Below the pieces are notes generated by a model that saw nothing but the letters and a program-made list of their open reading frames with translations, was not told the origin of the DNA and did not search any database. A stretch of 55,531 bases of DNA from Paraglaciecola polaris LMG 21857 (GTDB taxonomy: Bacteria; Pseudomonadota; Gammaproteobacteria; Enterobacterales; Alteromonadaceae). How positions within the stretch are numbered: position 1 is the stretch's first letter; each line of letters begins with the position of its first letter. The position numbers and the translations under genes were made by a program. Shown one piece after another: positions 8,736 through 16,667 of the stretch. The stretch is taken from the NCBI RefSeq assembly GCF_000315055.1, contig NZ_BAER01000037.1, positions 1 to 55,531 of the forward strand. The letters are read 5' to 3'.

Positions 8736-9626
8736 TTATTCACCATCACTGTTTTGAGGAATAAAACTGGCTGCAGGTACCTGCTCTTTAAACGTTTCTG
8801 CGATTTCTTGGCGAGTAGCAAACCATACACCCGGCTTGTTACTGACATATTCAAGGAACGCTGCTAATGCACCAATACGACCTGGGCGACCGATAATGCG
8901 CAGGTGTAACCCTAAGCTCATCATTCTGGGTTGCTCAGCACCTTCTTCGTAGAGTACATCGAAGGTATCAATGGCGTATTTAAGCCAATCGTCTGGGGTA
9001 AGTGAGGGCGCAACCCACATTTTCATATCATTTGAATCAAGAGCGTAAGGCACGATAACCATAGGTTCATCAGAGCCAGAAACCGCATCCCAAAATGGTG
9101 CATCAGCGCTGTAATCATCCATGTGGTACAAGAAGCCTTCCTCTTGCAACAAGCGGCGGGTGTTTTCGGTTAATAAATAACGCGACAACCAACCCAGAGG
9201 ACGTTTACCTGTGGTTTTTTCGATACTGGTGACGGCATCTTTAATAAACTGGCGTTCTTCATTTTCGTCCATGCGAAATTGAAATATCCAGCGGTAACCA
9301 TGGGAGCAAGTTTCATCATTTCGACGAGCAATGGCCTCAGCAATCTGCGGTGCACGCTCTAAGCTCAATGCGGCAGCGGTCCACGTTGCTGGCATCTGGT
9401 ATTTATCGAGCAATTTAATGATGCGCGGCGCACCTTCGTTAATACCATATTGGTAGTTCGACTCGTTGCCGTAATTGCGCATAGGCTTTTTCAAATGAAC
9501 TTGTAACTCGTCCACCGGCTCCATGCCTTTATCGCCTTCTTTTACGCTGTACTCTGAGCCTTCTTCGACATTCACCACAATGGACATGGCAAGTCGCGTA
9601 TCGTTTGGCCATTTAAAATCTGACAT
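8736..9626 (-). CDS. PuuE/cyclic-imidase-like polysaccharide-deacetylase-family hydrolase
   Basis: This is a 296-residue NodB-fold protein of the branch that contains PuuE allantoinase and bacterial cyclic-imide hydrolases, not the sugar deacetylases. Motif 1 is VVNVEEGSEYS instead of the TFDDG of sugar enzymes. Motif 2 is CSHGYRW, and a C-terminal GLHLRIIGRPGRI matches the GxHxxxxGRPxR loop of PuuE. Such enzymes open ring amides. No other purine or ureide genes are nearby, so allantoin is unlikely. It is 2 bp from the CitE-like lyase gene and 38 bp after an SDR gene. The start is ATG 9626; a TTG one codon earlier is possible. Two more members lie at 22875-24760. Ring-opening of an imide or lactam is inferred. 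Confidence 0.85.
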   Translation of the reverse strand: MSDFKWPNDTRLAMSIVVNVEEGSEYSVKEGDKGMEPVDELQVHLKKPMRNYGNESNYQYGINEGAPRIIKLLDKYQMPATWTAAALSLERAPQIAEAIARRNDETCSHGYRWIFQFRMDENEERQFIKDAVTSIEKTTGKRPLGWLSRYLLTENTRRLLQEEGFLYHMDDYSADAPFWDAVSGSDEPMVIVPYALDSNDMKMWVAPSLTPDDWLKYAIDTFDVLYEEGAEQPRMMSLGLHLRIIGRPGRIGALAAFLEYVSNKPGVWFATRQEIAETFKEQVPAASFIPQNSDGE

Positions 9627-9664
9627 CAATTTACTCGCTTATGTTCTTTTATGGACGTTCATAA

Positions 9665-10507
9665 TTAATGATATTCTTCGCCGCCGGACACATTCATACA
9701 CTCGCCCGTGATGTAACTGGCTTGCTCTGAACATAAAAATGCACAGGCTTTGGCTGTATCTTCCTGCAACCCCGGTCGCCCTAACGGAATACGATCGCGC
9801 ATGTCTTGCATGTACTGCTCATAGCCTTTGCCGGTCACTTCTGAGAAATGCGCGTTTTGCCATGCGCCTAAACCTGTGGTGACATGATTTGGACAAATTT
9901 CGTTGACGTTAATCTTATGGCTGCCCAGCTCGATAGCCGCAACGCGGGTTAATCCGTTCATGCCGTGTTTAGAGGTGGTATAAGCAGATGCATGTCCAAA
10001 GGCAGACTTAGATGCCTGAGAGCCAATATTGATGATTTTGCCGCCCTTGCCTTGTTTAACCATTTGCGCTGCTGCGTATTTAACCCCAAGGAAGGTACCC
10101 CGCAGATTAACGCCTAACACCGCATCCCATTCATCCACTTGCATGTCTAAAATGGATTTCATCAAATAACCGATACCGGCGTTGTTGATCCAAATATCTA
10201 GCGCACCATAAGTGGCTACCGCAAAATCTACCGCCCCTTGTACGTCTTGTTCATTTAACACGTTGCACACAAACGCACTGGCGTCACCACCTGCTTGTTT
10301 GATGTCTGCGACGATTTGATTCATTTCCTCACTGTGGCCAATGGCGTTGTCCGGAGTATGTTCACTGACAGATTTACCGATGTCGGTGATCACCACTTTG
10401 CAACCCTCTGCCGCTAGCCGTTTGGCCATGGCTTCACCTAACCCAGCTTGTCGCCCTGCTCCGGTAATAACGGCCACTTTGCCTTTTAGTTCTGGATATT
10501 GAGACAT
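9665..10507 (-). CDS. Short-chain dehydrogenase/reductase
   Basis: This is a 280-residue Rossmann-fold SDR oxidoreductase using NAD(P). The cofactor motif is VITGAGRQAGLGEAMAK, with DIWINNAGIG in the middle. The active site has a Ser in NIGSQASKSAFG and the YxxxK motif as YTTSK. It ends in a typical CAFLCSEQASYITGECMNVSGG tail. It is the second gene of the operon, 8 bp after the small REDY-like gene. It would oxidise an alcohol or reduce a ketone on the pathway substrate or an intermediate. Specificity cannot be read from the sequence. Confidence 0.94.
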   Translation of the reverse strand: MSQYPELKGKVAVITGAGRQAGLGEAMAKRLAAEGCKVVITDIGKSVSEHTPDNAIGHSEEMNQIVADIKQAGGDASAFVCNVLNEQDVQGAVDFAVATYGALDIWINNAGIGYLMKSILDMQVDEWDAVLGVNLRGTFLGVKYAAAQMVKQGKGGKIINIGSQASKSAFGHASAYTTSKHGMNGLTRVAAIELGSHKINVNEICPNHVTTGLGAWQNAHFSEVTGKGYEQYMQDMRDRIPLGRPGLQEDTAKACAFLCSEQASYITGECMNVSGGEEYH

Positions 10508-10515
10508 AGCGCCCT

Positions 10516-10824
10516 CTACAGTTTTGACGTCATGATAAAGATAGGATTGTCAGCAAATTGCTGAAATTCACTGGCGACCTTCTGCATAGTCGCTGTTGCG
10601 ACATCTTGTCCGAATTGGTCCATATCATTGATTTTTAGAATTTCGATATACTGATACGGCGGCGTTGTTTCACTCATCAACACGCCTTCTGATTTTAGTA
10701 CTTCGAACGATTCAACGGACGCAAGGCCGCCGGCGGTGGGAATATCAGTTTCTGTGGCCCATTGACGATAAACATTTTCATCAACACCGGCTTGTAGATT
10801 AAATAACACGACTATGGTGGTCAT
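10516..10824 (-). CDS. REDY-like (HapK-type) small dimeric alpha-beta barrel protein
   Basis: This is a 102-residue protein that resembles the REDY-like/HapK family, a ferredoxin-like fold related to the ABM and EthD groups. Recognisable parts are TTIVVLFNLQAGVDENVYRQW, SVESFEVLKS, PYQYIEILKIND and the ending FADNPIFIMTSKL. The namesakes RedY and HapK belong to prodiginine (tripyrrole) biosynthesis, where they assist a late pathway step; other family members occur in catabolic clusters. It is the first gene of the leftward operon. Its promoter (-35 at 10880-10885, -10 at 10857-10862) and operator lie just upstream. A monooxygenase-like or ligand-handling role is possible; no catalytic residues are assignable. 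Confidence 0.7.
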   Translation of the reverse strand: MTTIVVLFNLQAGVDENVYRQWATETDIPTAGGLASVESFEVLKSEGVLMSETTPPYQYIEILKINDMDQFGQDVATATMQKVASEFQQFADNPIFIMTSKL

Positions 10825-10842
10825 TGGCTGCCTCGACTAAAT

Positions 10843-10860
10843 AATTTGTACGGACAAATT
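10843..10860 (-). promoter_or_regulatory. Operator copy 2 overlapping the operon promoter
   Basis: The minus strand reads AATTTGTCCGTACAAATT, a near-perfect palindrome with 7-base arms around a 4-base centre. It overlaps the -10 element and the predicted transcription start of the operon beginning at 10824, the classical position for a repressor. It matches 16 of 18 positions with the site at 2429-2446. Confidence 0.7.
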
Positions 10861-10885
10861 TAGTGTGCGCCACAGGACAAGTCAA
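10857..10885 (-). promoter_or_regulatory. Sigma-70 promoter of the CoA-ester operon
   Basis: On the minus strand TTGACT (10880-10885) and TAAATT (10857-10862) are separated by exactly 17 bp. Transcription would start about 25-30 bp upstream of the ATG at 10824, inside or just past the operator. Confidence 0.65.
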
Positions 10886-11169
10886 TCATTGCTGAAATTA
10901 GCTCTGGAGTATTTGACAAAAAGCAATTGGCGCTGGATTGCGAGGTATCATAAGAGTGGATGGAGAGCGAATGCTAGGTAATGTCGTGGTTGATGGCCGG
11001 ATAGCAGAAAGCGGGGTGGTAGAAAACAGTTTAGTTTAGAATCCAGTGTCCTAGTAAAGAACTTTCCACGGTGACTCTGGCCTCAGCAAAACCATAGGCT
11101 AAATATTGCCAACGTTAGATAAATTACCTAGCGTGTGGTGTAAAAATCAAATATATCCGCTAGTTACAG
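10886..11169. other. Intergenic region between the catabolic operon and an unknown gene
   Basis: Beyond the promoter at 10857-10885 I see no gene, clear hairpin or repeat in this stretch. It is downstream of the unknown gene at 11170-11613 and upstream of the operon. Confidence 0.5.
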
Positions 11170-11613
11170 CTAAGCGTAAGTATCAACGCTTTTGGTCAAT
11201 GCTGGGATCATAGGCTTGCCTTGCAGTTTTTGCAGGTCAGCTAATACGTCGCGAAAGTTCTCTGTCGACTGCCCAGTGCTTTCCCGATAAGAGATTCTGC
11301 TCTTGTAATAGTCAATGAAGTTCATTTTCTCATCCTGCACCGCTTCCATCTGCGCCTTTGTGTCAGACGTGAGATCAATACCATCAGAAGGCAAAACGAT
11401 ATAGCCCAACGGAACCTCCCCCGCCTTTACCAATTGATTATATTCCCGACGCGACATGCTAGTGAAGTCATACGTTTCGTTCTTTGTAGCTGGGTCAGTT
11501 AGGGTTGCCGTTTGCGGCAAGGCATTGCCATTGCTGTGTGGCTCATTGCTCGATTGACTCACACTCGAATGCGCACTTAGTGATGCTAGTGCTGAGTTTG
11601 TTTGTATATACAT
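11170..11613 (-). CDS. Protein of unknown function
   Basis: I do not recognise this 147-residue protein. It has no signal peptide or membrane segment. The first 45 residues are low-complexity and rich in Ser, Asn and Thr, followed by a more structured part with FTSMSRREYNQLVKAGEVPLGYIVLP and a charged helical C-terminal half (MEAVQDEKMNFIDYYKSRI). The ATG at 11613 has an AAGGA ribosome site 7 bases upstream. It stands alone between the catabolic operon and the LpxL-type gene. The layout (a disordered N-terminus with a helical tail) could suit a small secreted or surface-associated protein, but I assign no function. Confidence 0.6.
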   Translation of the reverse strand: MYIQTNSALASLSAHSSVSQSSNEPHSNGNALPQTATLTDPATKNETYDFTSMSRREYNQLVKAGEVPLGYIVLPSDGIDLTSDTKAQMEAVQDEKMNFIDYYKSRISYRESTGQSTENFRDVLADLQKLQGKPMIPALTKSVDTYA

Positions 11614-11911
11614 AGTTTCTGTCCTTGCGCGTTATCTCCACCTTCATAGCGAAGCAAAAGATATTCCAGTTATGCATTACTGTTTTGGTCACTCGCCATA
11701 TGAGCCCATGTCGTCTGGTTACACTTCCTAAGAGCAAAAGACTCGGTAGCGTTAATGGTCATCTGCAGGACCTATCTTGACTGTCCGAAAAGATAAATCG
11801 CCGAAAGATGAAAAATAATGCTTACCGACCCTGCATATAAAAAAGCATTTTTGTTATAGTCGCTGATCTTTAGCAAATACAATTCAAATTTTACGGATGG
11901 CCTAACAATTC

Positions 11912-12811
11912 ATGTCACTTTCTCTTCTTCATCCTAGGCACTGGGCCAGCTGGTTGGCAGTGTTCGTTCTTAGAATAATTGCGCTTCTTCCCTTCAAAGT
12001 AAAAATGTGGGCAGGCAGTGCATTTGGCAAAATAGGCTATCGACTCCTTAAACGTCGTCGGCACATCACCACAACGAATATTGCCCTGTGTTTCCCAGAG
12101 AAGCCCCCTCGCGAGCAAGAGCAATTGGTTAAAGACATATTTGTCGCCAACGGCATTGGTTTTTTTGAAATAGCTTGGGCTTGGTGGGCGAAGCCTGAAT
12201 CTTTGCGTAAGCGATTTACCGTGCAAGGTTTACAGGTACTCAAGGATGCAACGCAAAACGGTCAAGGCGTGCTGCTCATTGGTGGTCATTATACCCATTT
12301 AGACTTGGCAGGTATGATGGTTAACCTAGTGGCTGATATGGACGTTATTTATCGCAAAAATAATGATCCGGTTTTTGAATATGTGATCACCGAGGGCAGA
12401 AAGCGGGTTTTTAAAAACGTCTTTGAGCGCTCTGATATGCGCGCAATCATTCGCACGTTGCGCGAAGGGCGCGTGGTGTGGTTTTCACCTGATCAAGATC
12501 ACGGGATCAAGAACTCAGTGTTTGCACCTTTTTTTGGTATACCCGCCACAACGGTGACCTCGGCCAGTAAACTAATGAGGTTAGGCAAAGCCAAGCCAGT
12601 ATTTGTCTCACACAAACGCGATCTTACAACCAATCAATATCAGGTTACTTTTGCCGTGCCAGAAGCTGAATTCCCCAGTGGCGATGAAGTGATAGATGCA
12701 ACTATCATTAACCAGATGATTGAAAAAGCCATTCGAGAACAACCCGACCAATACATGTGGGTACATAGACGATTTAAAACCCGCCCAGCAGGTGAACCGT
12801 CGGTTTATTAA
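11912..12811 (+). CDS. Lipid A late acyltransferase, LpxL/LpxM family
   Basis: This is a 299-residue inner-membrane acyltransferase that would add a secondary acyl chain to Kdo2-lipid IVA or a related lipid A precursor. An N-terminal hydrophobic anchor (about residues 12-28) is followed by the catalytic HX4D/E motif, here GGHYTHLDLAG, and by a later conserved part FSPDQDHGIKNSVFAPFFG, all typical of the HtrB/LpxL group. Length is normal. It is monocistronic, with two hairpins downstream at 12867-12947. It has no visible link with the catabolic genes. The exact acyl specificity (lauroyl, myristoyl or palmitoleoyl) cannot be deduced. Confidence 0.93.
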   Translation: MSLSLLHPRHWASWLAVFVLRIIALLPFKVKMWAGSAFGKIGYRLLKRRRHITTTNIALCFPEKPPREQEQLVKDIFVANGIGFFEIAWAWWAKPESLRKRFTVQGLQVLKDATQNGQGVLLIGGHYTHLDLAGMMVNLVADMDVIYRKNNDPVFEYVITEGRKRVFKNVFERSDMRAIIRTLREGRVVWFSPDQDHGIKNSVFAPFFGIPATTVTSASKLMRLGKAKPVFVSHKRDLTTNQYQVTFAVPEAEFPSGDEVIDATIINQMIEKAIREQPDQYMWVHRRFKTRPAGEPSVY

Positions 12812-12866
12812 TCAACGAAAATGATCGGCATATTAAGAGGCTCGGCAATTATTTCAACCGCGAAAT

Positions 12867-12900
12867 TTCAGTCGTAAAATGACCCAATTTTACGACTGAA
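12867..12900. repeat. Perfect 14-bp hairpin downstream of the LpxL-type gene
   Basis: Arms 12867-12880 and 12887-12900 are perfectly complementary around a 6-nt loop. It begins 55 bp after the acyltransferase stop. No T-tract follows, so it is a stabilising 3' structure, part of a small RNA or an imprecise terminator. Confidence 0.65.
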
Positions 12901-12912
12901 TCGACAGCATAG

Positions 12913-12947
12913 GATTTCAAAACTCCACGCTAAGTCATTTTGAAATC
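12913..12947. repeat. Second inverted repeat, 10-bp arms
   Basis: Arms GATTTCAAAA (12913-12922) and TTTTGAAATC (12938-12947) are perfect and enclose 15 bases. It follows the hairpin at 12867-12900 by only 12 bases, making a tandem hairpin block between convergent genes. Confidence 0.55.
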
Positions 12948-13076
12948 TAAACATTTGTTACCACAGCTTTTCACTTTTGCTTAATTCCACCATGAAATTA
13001 ATAACGCAACAGAAGTTAAGCGGTAGTTATTCCCATTGGTTATTTCACTCGGTGAGTTAATCGCCACTATGCGCAT

Positions 13077-13481
13077 TTACTCAATTTGCAAAATTACACT
13101 TACCTCAAGTGTTTCATAAGCACACTGGGTTGCTATTGGTAACAGGGATGAAAATTCTTGGCTAACATAACCCGCTTTCTCTATAAGCACGTCATGCTCA
13201 ACCAAATTATACCCGCCCCTCAAACTAAACGTCTCTGCACAATGATTTAACGCCGAGCCATAAACCGTTTCGCTAATCTCTGAATTGCTCACGGTTAAAA
13301 TTGCATCACAAACATTTAAAGGCACTTCATCAACATCGAAGATTTTTATATTCACTGCAGGAATTATGACCGGCACAATGATTTCAGGGCACTTGGCAGC
13401 TTGTTCCTGAGTATCACCACAGGATGAAAGGCAAATTATTGATACAATTGAAATTCCGAAACGATTCACTCTACTCTCCAT
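13077..13481 (-). CDS. Small lipoprotein of unknown function
   Basis: This is a 134-residue predicted lipoprotein. A hydrophobic N-terminus ends in a lipobox LSSC (Cys21), followed by a Cys-containing, beta-rich body (KCPEIIVPVIIPAVNIKIFDV and later FSLRGGYNLVEHDVLIEKAGY). That body resembles a small carboxypeptidase-regulatory-like or transthyretin-like beta sandwich, but I cannot confirm this. No good ribosome site precedes the ATG. It is followed in the same direction by nothing close; upstream is the cold-shock-domain gene. AT-rich surroundings with attC-like repeats suggest it may belong to an accessory or cassette-type stretch. Confidence 0.6.
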   Translation of the reverse strand: MESRVNRFGISIVSIICLSSCGDTQEQAAKCPEIIVPVIIPAVNIKIFDVDEVPLNVCDAILTVSNSEISETVYGSALNHCAETFSLRGGYNLVEHDVLIEKAGYVSQEFSSLLPIATQCAYETLEVSVILQIE

Positions 13482-13551
13482 GTTATATAACGTTTGCGCC
13501 CAACATCATTTCATAAAGTGTGCACTACGACTATCAATGCTGTTTTGTTTA

Positions 13552-14220
13552 TTAAATAACCACTTGTACAAGCCAACTCACTAAGGAGTATCCAGCAAAT
13601 GAAGAAGTACCCACAATCAAGGTAAACGCCACTAGGCAACCCTTACTTTGCTGGGAAGATGAATAGTTATTTTCTTGACTGGGGTTATTTCTTAACCACT
13701 CTACATGACACGTATTACAATACAGTCGTGTAAAACCTCTGTTCCAAGCGCTAATCGTTCGCTTATCAAAATGCTCTACTTTTTTACATTTAGTACAATT
13801 AAATACACGGCTCTTAGGCTTTTTTTGGCGGCCAAGAAAAATCAAAGCGATAACGGCCGGGATCGCAAATACGATGGCGTCTTCGATGCTATTTAATTTA
13901 AAATAGGTGTACGCGGCAAGTAGCGCTAACGTGGACAGAGCAAACATTAATAGGTAATCAAAGCCATTTTTTGTCTTAGGCTCTACTTTATTGTGACGCT
14001 GGTATTGACTCGTTTTAGATAAACCTTCAATCGCAACCTTTGATGCTTTCAATCTATTTTGCTTGTCGGTTTGCGCAGTAAATATCACTAAATCCCCAAT
14101 CTCAGGTCTGCGATCTCGCGTAGTAAGACTAGAAATATGGAAAAATATTTTTTGACCATCGTCCGATGTGATAAAACCAAAACCTTTATCATCTTTCCAC
14201 TGACTAATTTTTCCATTCAT
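13552..14220 (-). CDS. Cold-shock-domain membrane protein with zinc-ribbon-like motif
   Basis: This 222-residue protein has three parts. Residues 1-70 form a cold shock domain with the RNP1-like KGFGFITSD and RNP2-like IFFHIS motifs, which binds single-stranded nucleic acid. Then come two hydrophobic helices (about residues 88-130), a zinc-ribbon-like segment with CTKCKKVEHFDK and CNTCHVEW, and a final membrane helix near the C-terminus. The CSD part resembles the N-terminal module of the CSD-DUF1294 family, but the C-terminal layout is different. The start is uncertain: ATG 14220 begins the domain directly, ATG 14238 adds six residues, and neither has a strong ribosome site. An attC-like repeat lies upstream (14268-14327). 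Function unknown. Confidence 0.75.
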   Translation of the reverse strand: MNGKISQWKDDKGFGFITSDDGQKIFFHISSLTTRDRRPEIGDLVIFTAQTDKQNRLKASKVAIEGLSKTSQYQRHNKVEPKTKNGFDYLLMFALSTLALLAAYTYFKLNSIEDAIVFAIPAVIALIFLGRQKKPKSRVFNCTKCKKVEHFDKRTISAWNRGFTRLYCNTCHVEWLRNNPSQENNYSSSQQSKGCLVAFTLIVGTSSFAGYSLVSWLVQVVI

Positions 14221-14267
14221 ATTACTTACAGACTCCATTCTAGACTGATCTATTTAACGCTTTCTTT

Positions 14268-14327
14268 TAACGAATCCCCTCATAAATTAAAGCGGAAACA
14301 ATGATAGAAACATGCATAGCGTTATTT
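14268..14327. repeat. attC-like 60-bp repeat, copy D
   Basis: This 60-bp element is 80% identical (48 of 60) to 27704-27763. It begins TAAC, contains a GCGGAAACAAT core and ends near GTTA, the layout of integron attC sites. It lies 48 bp upstream of the cold-shock-domain gene, as copy E lies upstream of ynfA. The remaining bases between 14328 and 14674 show no gene; the stretch is AT-rich. Confidence 0.5.
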
Positions 14328-14674
14328 AATTTGGTTTTCATAAAATCGGCATTTCGCCAAAAAACAAACCGATAACAGCACTCTGCATTATATTTATATC
14401 TTACACGATTTTCTCTAAAATTAATTTTTTCTGGTAAAAAAACACTCCTTCATCGAGAATGAAAACCCGCAATTTTCCCTGAGATATCGAAGTATACGAG
14501 CGTAAAGACAATTCCCGTTTTGAGGCCTCGATATAGCAACGAAATACAGACACTGCACATATCTAACCTTTTTAATCTAACTTTTTAATCGAACAAAAGC
14601 TCAATACTTTTACCGTTTTGACAGTGCCTGTGTTAACAAAAATATGTTATCGCAGTTTCTTCGCCATTGAGCCA

Positions 14675-14850
14675 CTACCTTCCGATAAGTGGCTCACCTT
14701 CTGGTTTAAAACGATAAACTAGATAGGGCGCTTTATTGGTGTCTTCTCCTTGATTTAAAGGTGCAGACAACCATATTTGTGTTGCCGCTGTGTACAGGTA
14801 ACCATCGGGACCAAAATTGACGGCATCAGGCCAGACCACATCACTACTTG
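14675..14850 (-). pseudogene. C-terminal remnant of a major-royal-jelly-like (SMP-30-type) protein
   Basis: About 55 C-terminal residues of a royal-jelly/L-dopachrome-tautomerase-like beta-propeller survive: WPDAVNFGPDGYLYTAATQ, then LNQGEDTNKAPYLVYRFKP, then a stop. Full-length relatives have about 350-400 residues, so most of the gene is missing. The homology stops near 14850, exactly where the LysR remnant on the opposite strand begins. The two were probably a divergent pair joined by one deletion. It cannot make a functional propeller. Confidence 0.75.
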
Positions 14851-15629
14851 ACGTCAAGGTGCGCGTTACTCCCACCCATGAAGGTTTGCTTTTTTTGGAA
14901 CACGCAAAACGTATTCTGGATGATGTTGAAGAGACCAGAAATGCTTTTAAGGGGAAAGATAATGATATTCAAGGCCGCATTCGTCTGACCGTTTCCGCAG
15001 CCTACGCACGATTATACATAGTGCCTTTTATTCCTGAACTGCTGCGACGCCACCCCAAATTAGAGATTGAAATCGACTTCACAGATAAAACCGTTGATAT
15101 TGTTGAGCAGGGTTACAACATTGCTTTTCGAATGGGCGAATTACAATCGTCCAGTATATTGGCTAAACGTATTGCGGATAATCCAATGTTCCTTGTCGCT
15201 TCCCCAGAGTATCTTAGTCGCGCTGGAGAACCGCAAACACCAGCAGAACTCGCCGACCATACCTGTATTCCATTTGCAAAACTTAATCATTGGCAATTTA
15301 AAGATAACCATGGTGCTATTCATAATGTAGCGGTAAATGGGCCCATAAAGGTCAACTCGGGAGATGCGATTGACGACCTAGTTCAAGCGGGTGTTGGTAT
15401 TGGCTTAGGCTCATTGTGGCACGTAGGGCCTGCTTTACGAGCTGGCCGTGTAAGGAGAGTGTTGCCGAGTTACAAAGCGTGGCCAGCAACCCGAATTTGG
15501 GCAGTACGTCCTTCGGGAAGACTGACTCCCAAGCGAATCAAAGTCTTTCTAGACTATATAGAAAAGGTTATACACACCACCAATGAAAAAAGGTACGGTG
15601 ATTTGCTGCCATCCCAAGGTGATGAATAA
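14851..15629 (+). pseudogene. LysR-family regulator lacking its DNA-binding domain
   Basis: About 258 residues of a LysR-type regulator remain. They start in the linker helix (KVRVTPTHEGLLFLEHAKRILDDVEE) and continue through the whole effector-binding domain (GRIRLTVSAAYARLYIVPFIPELLRRHP to GIGLGSLWHVGPALRAGR). The roughly 55 N-terminal residues with the winged helix-turn-helix are absent. An in-frame ATG at 14817 exists but its first 13 residues are antisense to the royal-jelly-like remnant. Without the HTH it cannot bind DNA, so I call it a truncated pseudogene. Confidence 0.8.
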
Positions 15630-15748
15630 CCTTGCTTACACGGGATGACTAACCTCTGTGTTTCTAAACCATAATCAAACAGCAATCTTGATTAAACCGG
15701 CGCGATGCAATACTTTAGCGCGCACACAATTTTGCAAAAGAGTCTCGC

Positions 15749-16609
15749 GTGTTTTATTTAGTCGCCGTCACCGTTTTATGGGCATTTTCGTTTTCTTTAA
15801 TAGGTGAGTATTTGGCGGGCGCCGTAGATAGCTACTTTTCTGTTCTTACTCGAGTATTACTCGCGTCTCTCCTGTTCTTACCCTTTCTGAATATTTCGCT
15901 ACTGAGCGCCAAGCAAAAGCTTGCTCTCGCCTGTTTAGGCGCATTACAGCTAGGTATGATGTACATCTTTTTCTACCACTCATTTCTTTATCTATCTGTA
16001 CCGGAAGTACTCCTGTTTACTATTTTCACCCCACTTTATGTGACTATGCTCAACGATGCGCTATTCAAGCGGTTCACCCCTTTTCATATGTTGTGTGCGC
16101 TAATTGCCACTGTTGGCGCGGCAGTCATTCGTTTTGAGGGCATCAGTGAGCACTTCTGGACAGGTTTTTTCATTGTGCAAGGAGCTAACCTTTGCTTCGC
16201 GCTTGGTCAGGTCGGCTACCGAAAACTGGCATCCACATTCCAACCATCCATTTCTAATCATAATATATTCGCGTGGTTCTACCTTGGCGCCCTTGCTGTA
16301 GCCTTGCCCGCCTTCTTTATGTTCGGAAATGCAAGTCAATTACCTCAAACTACAACACAGTGGGGCGTGCTGTTATGGTTAGGCGTGATGGCATCTGGAC
16401 TCGGTTACTACTTTTGGAATCAAGGCGCTCTGAAGGTATCGGCAGGTACGTTGGCCATTATGAATAATGCACTGATACCCGCAGGGCTGATTGTCAATCT
16501 TGTGCTTTGGCAAATAGACACAGATTATAGTCGGCTTGCACTGGGTGGTTTCATTATTGGCATTGCGCTGTGGTTATCACAAAAGCGCAGTACAATAGAT
16601 GCGCTGTAA
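15749..16609 (+). CDS. yigM: Biotin transporter YigM (DMT/EamA family)
   Basis: This is a 286-residue inner-membrane transporter with ten predicted helices of the drug/metabolite superfamily. It closely follows E. coli YigM, the high-affinity biotin importer. Shared landmarks are LWAFSFSLIGEYLAG and VDSYFSVLTRV near the start, FAWFYLGAL in the middle, GLGYYFWNQGALKVSAGTL, and IMNNALIPAGLIVNL. The start codon is GTG at 15749, placed by homology, with an AAGAG ribosome site. It is monocistronic and convergent with the DUF6314 gene at 16668-17141. Function is well supported by family similarity. Confidence 0.88.
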   Translation: MFYLVAVTVLWAFSFSLIGEYLAGAVDSYFSVLTRVLLASLLFLPFLNISLLSAKQKLALACLGALQLGMMYIFFYHSFLYLSVPEVLLFTIFTPLYVTMLNDALFKRFTPFHMLCALIATVGAAVIRFEGISEHFWTGFFIVQGANLCFALGQVGYRKLASTFQPSISNHNIFAWFYLGALAVALPAFFMFGNASQLPQTTTQWGVLLWLGVMASGLGYYFWNQGALKVSAGTLAIMNNALIPAGLIVNLVLWQIDTDYSRLALGGFIIGIALWLSQKRSTIDAL

Positions 16610-16667
16610 ATTGGCAGGTAAGCACGTATTAGCCTGAGAATGCATTTTCAATTAGGCATAAAACACG

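Noticed and set aside
8736-9626. Purine/allantoin degradation
   Set aside because: PuuE is an allantoinase, but no uricase, allantoate or ureidoglycolate enzyme, or purine permease is present; the neighbours are CoA-ester enzymes.
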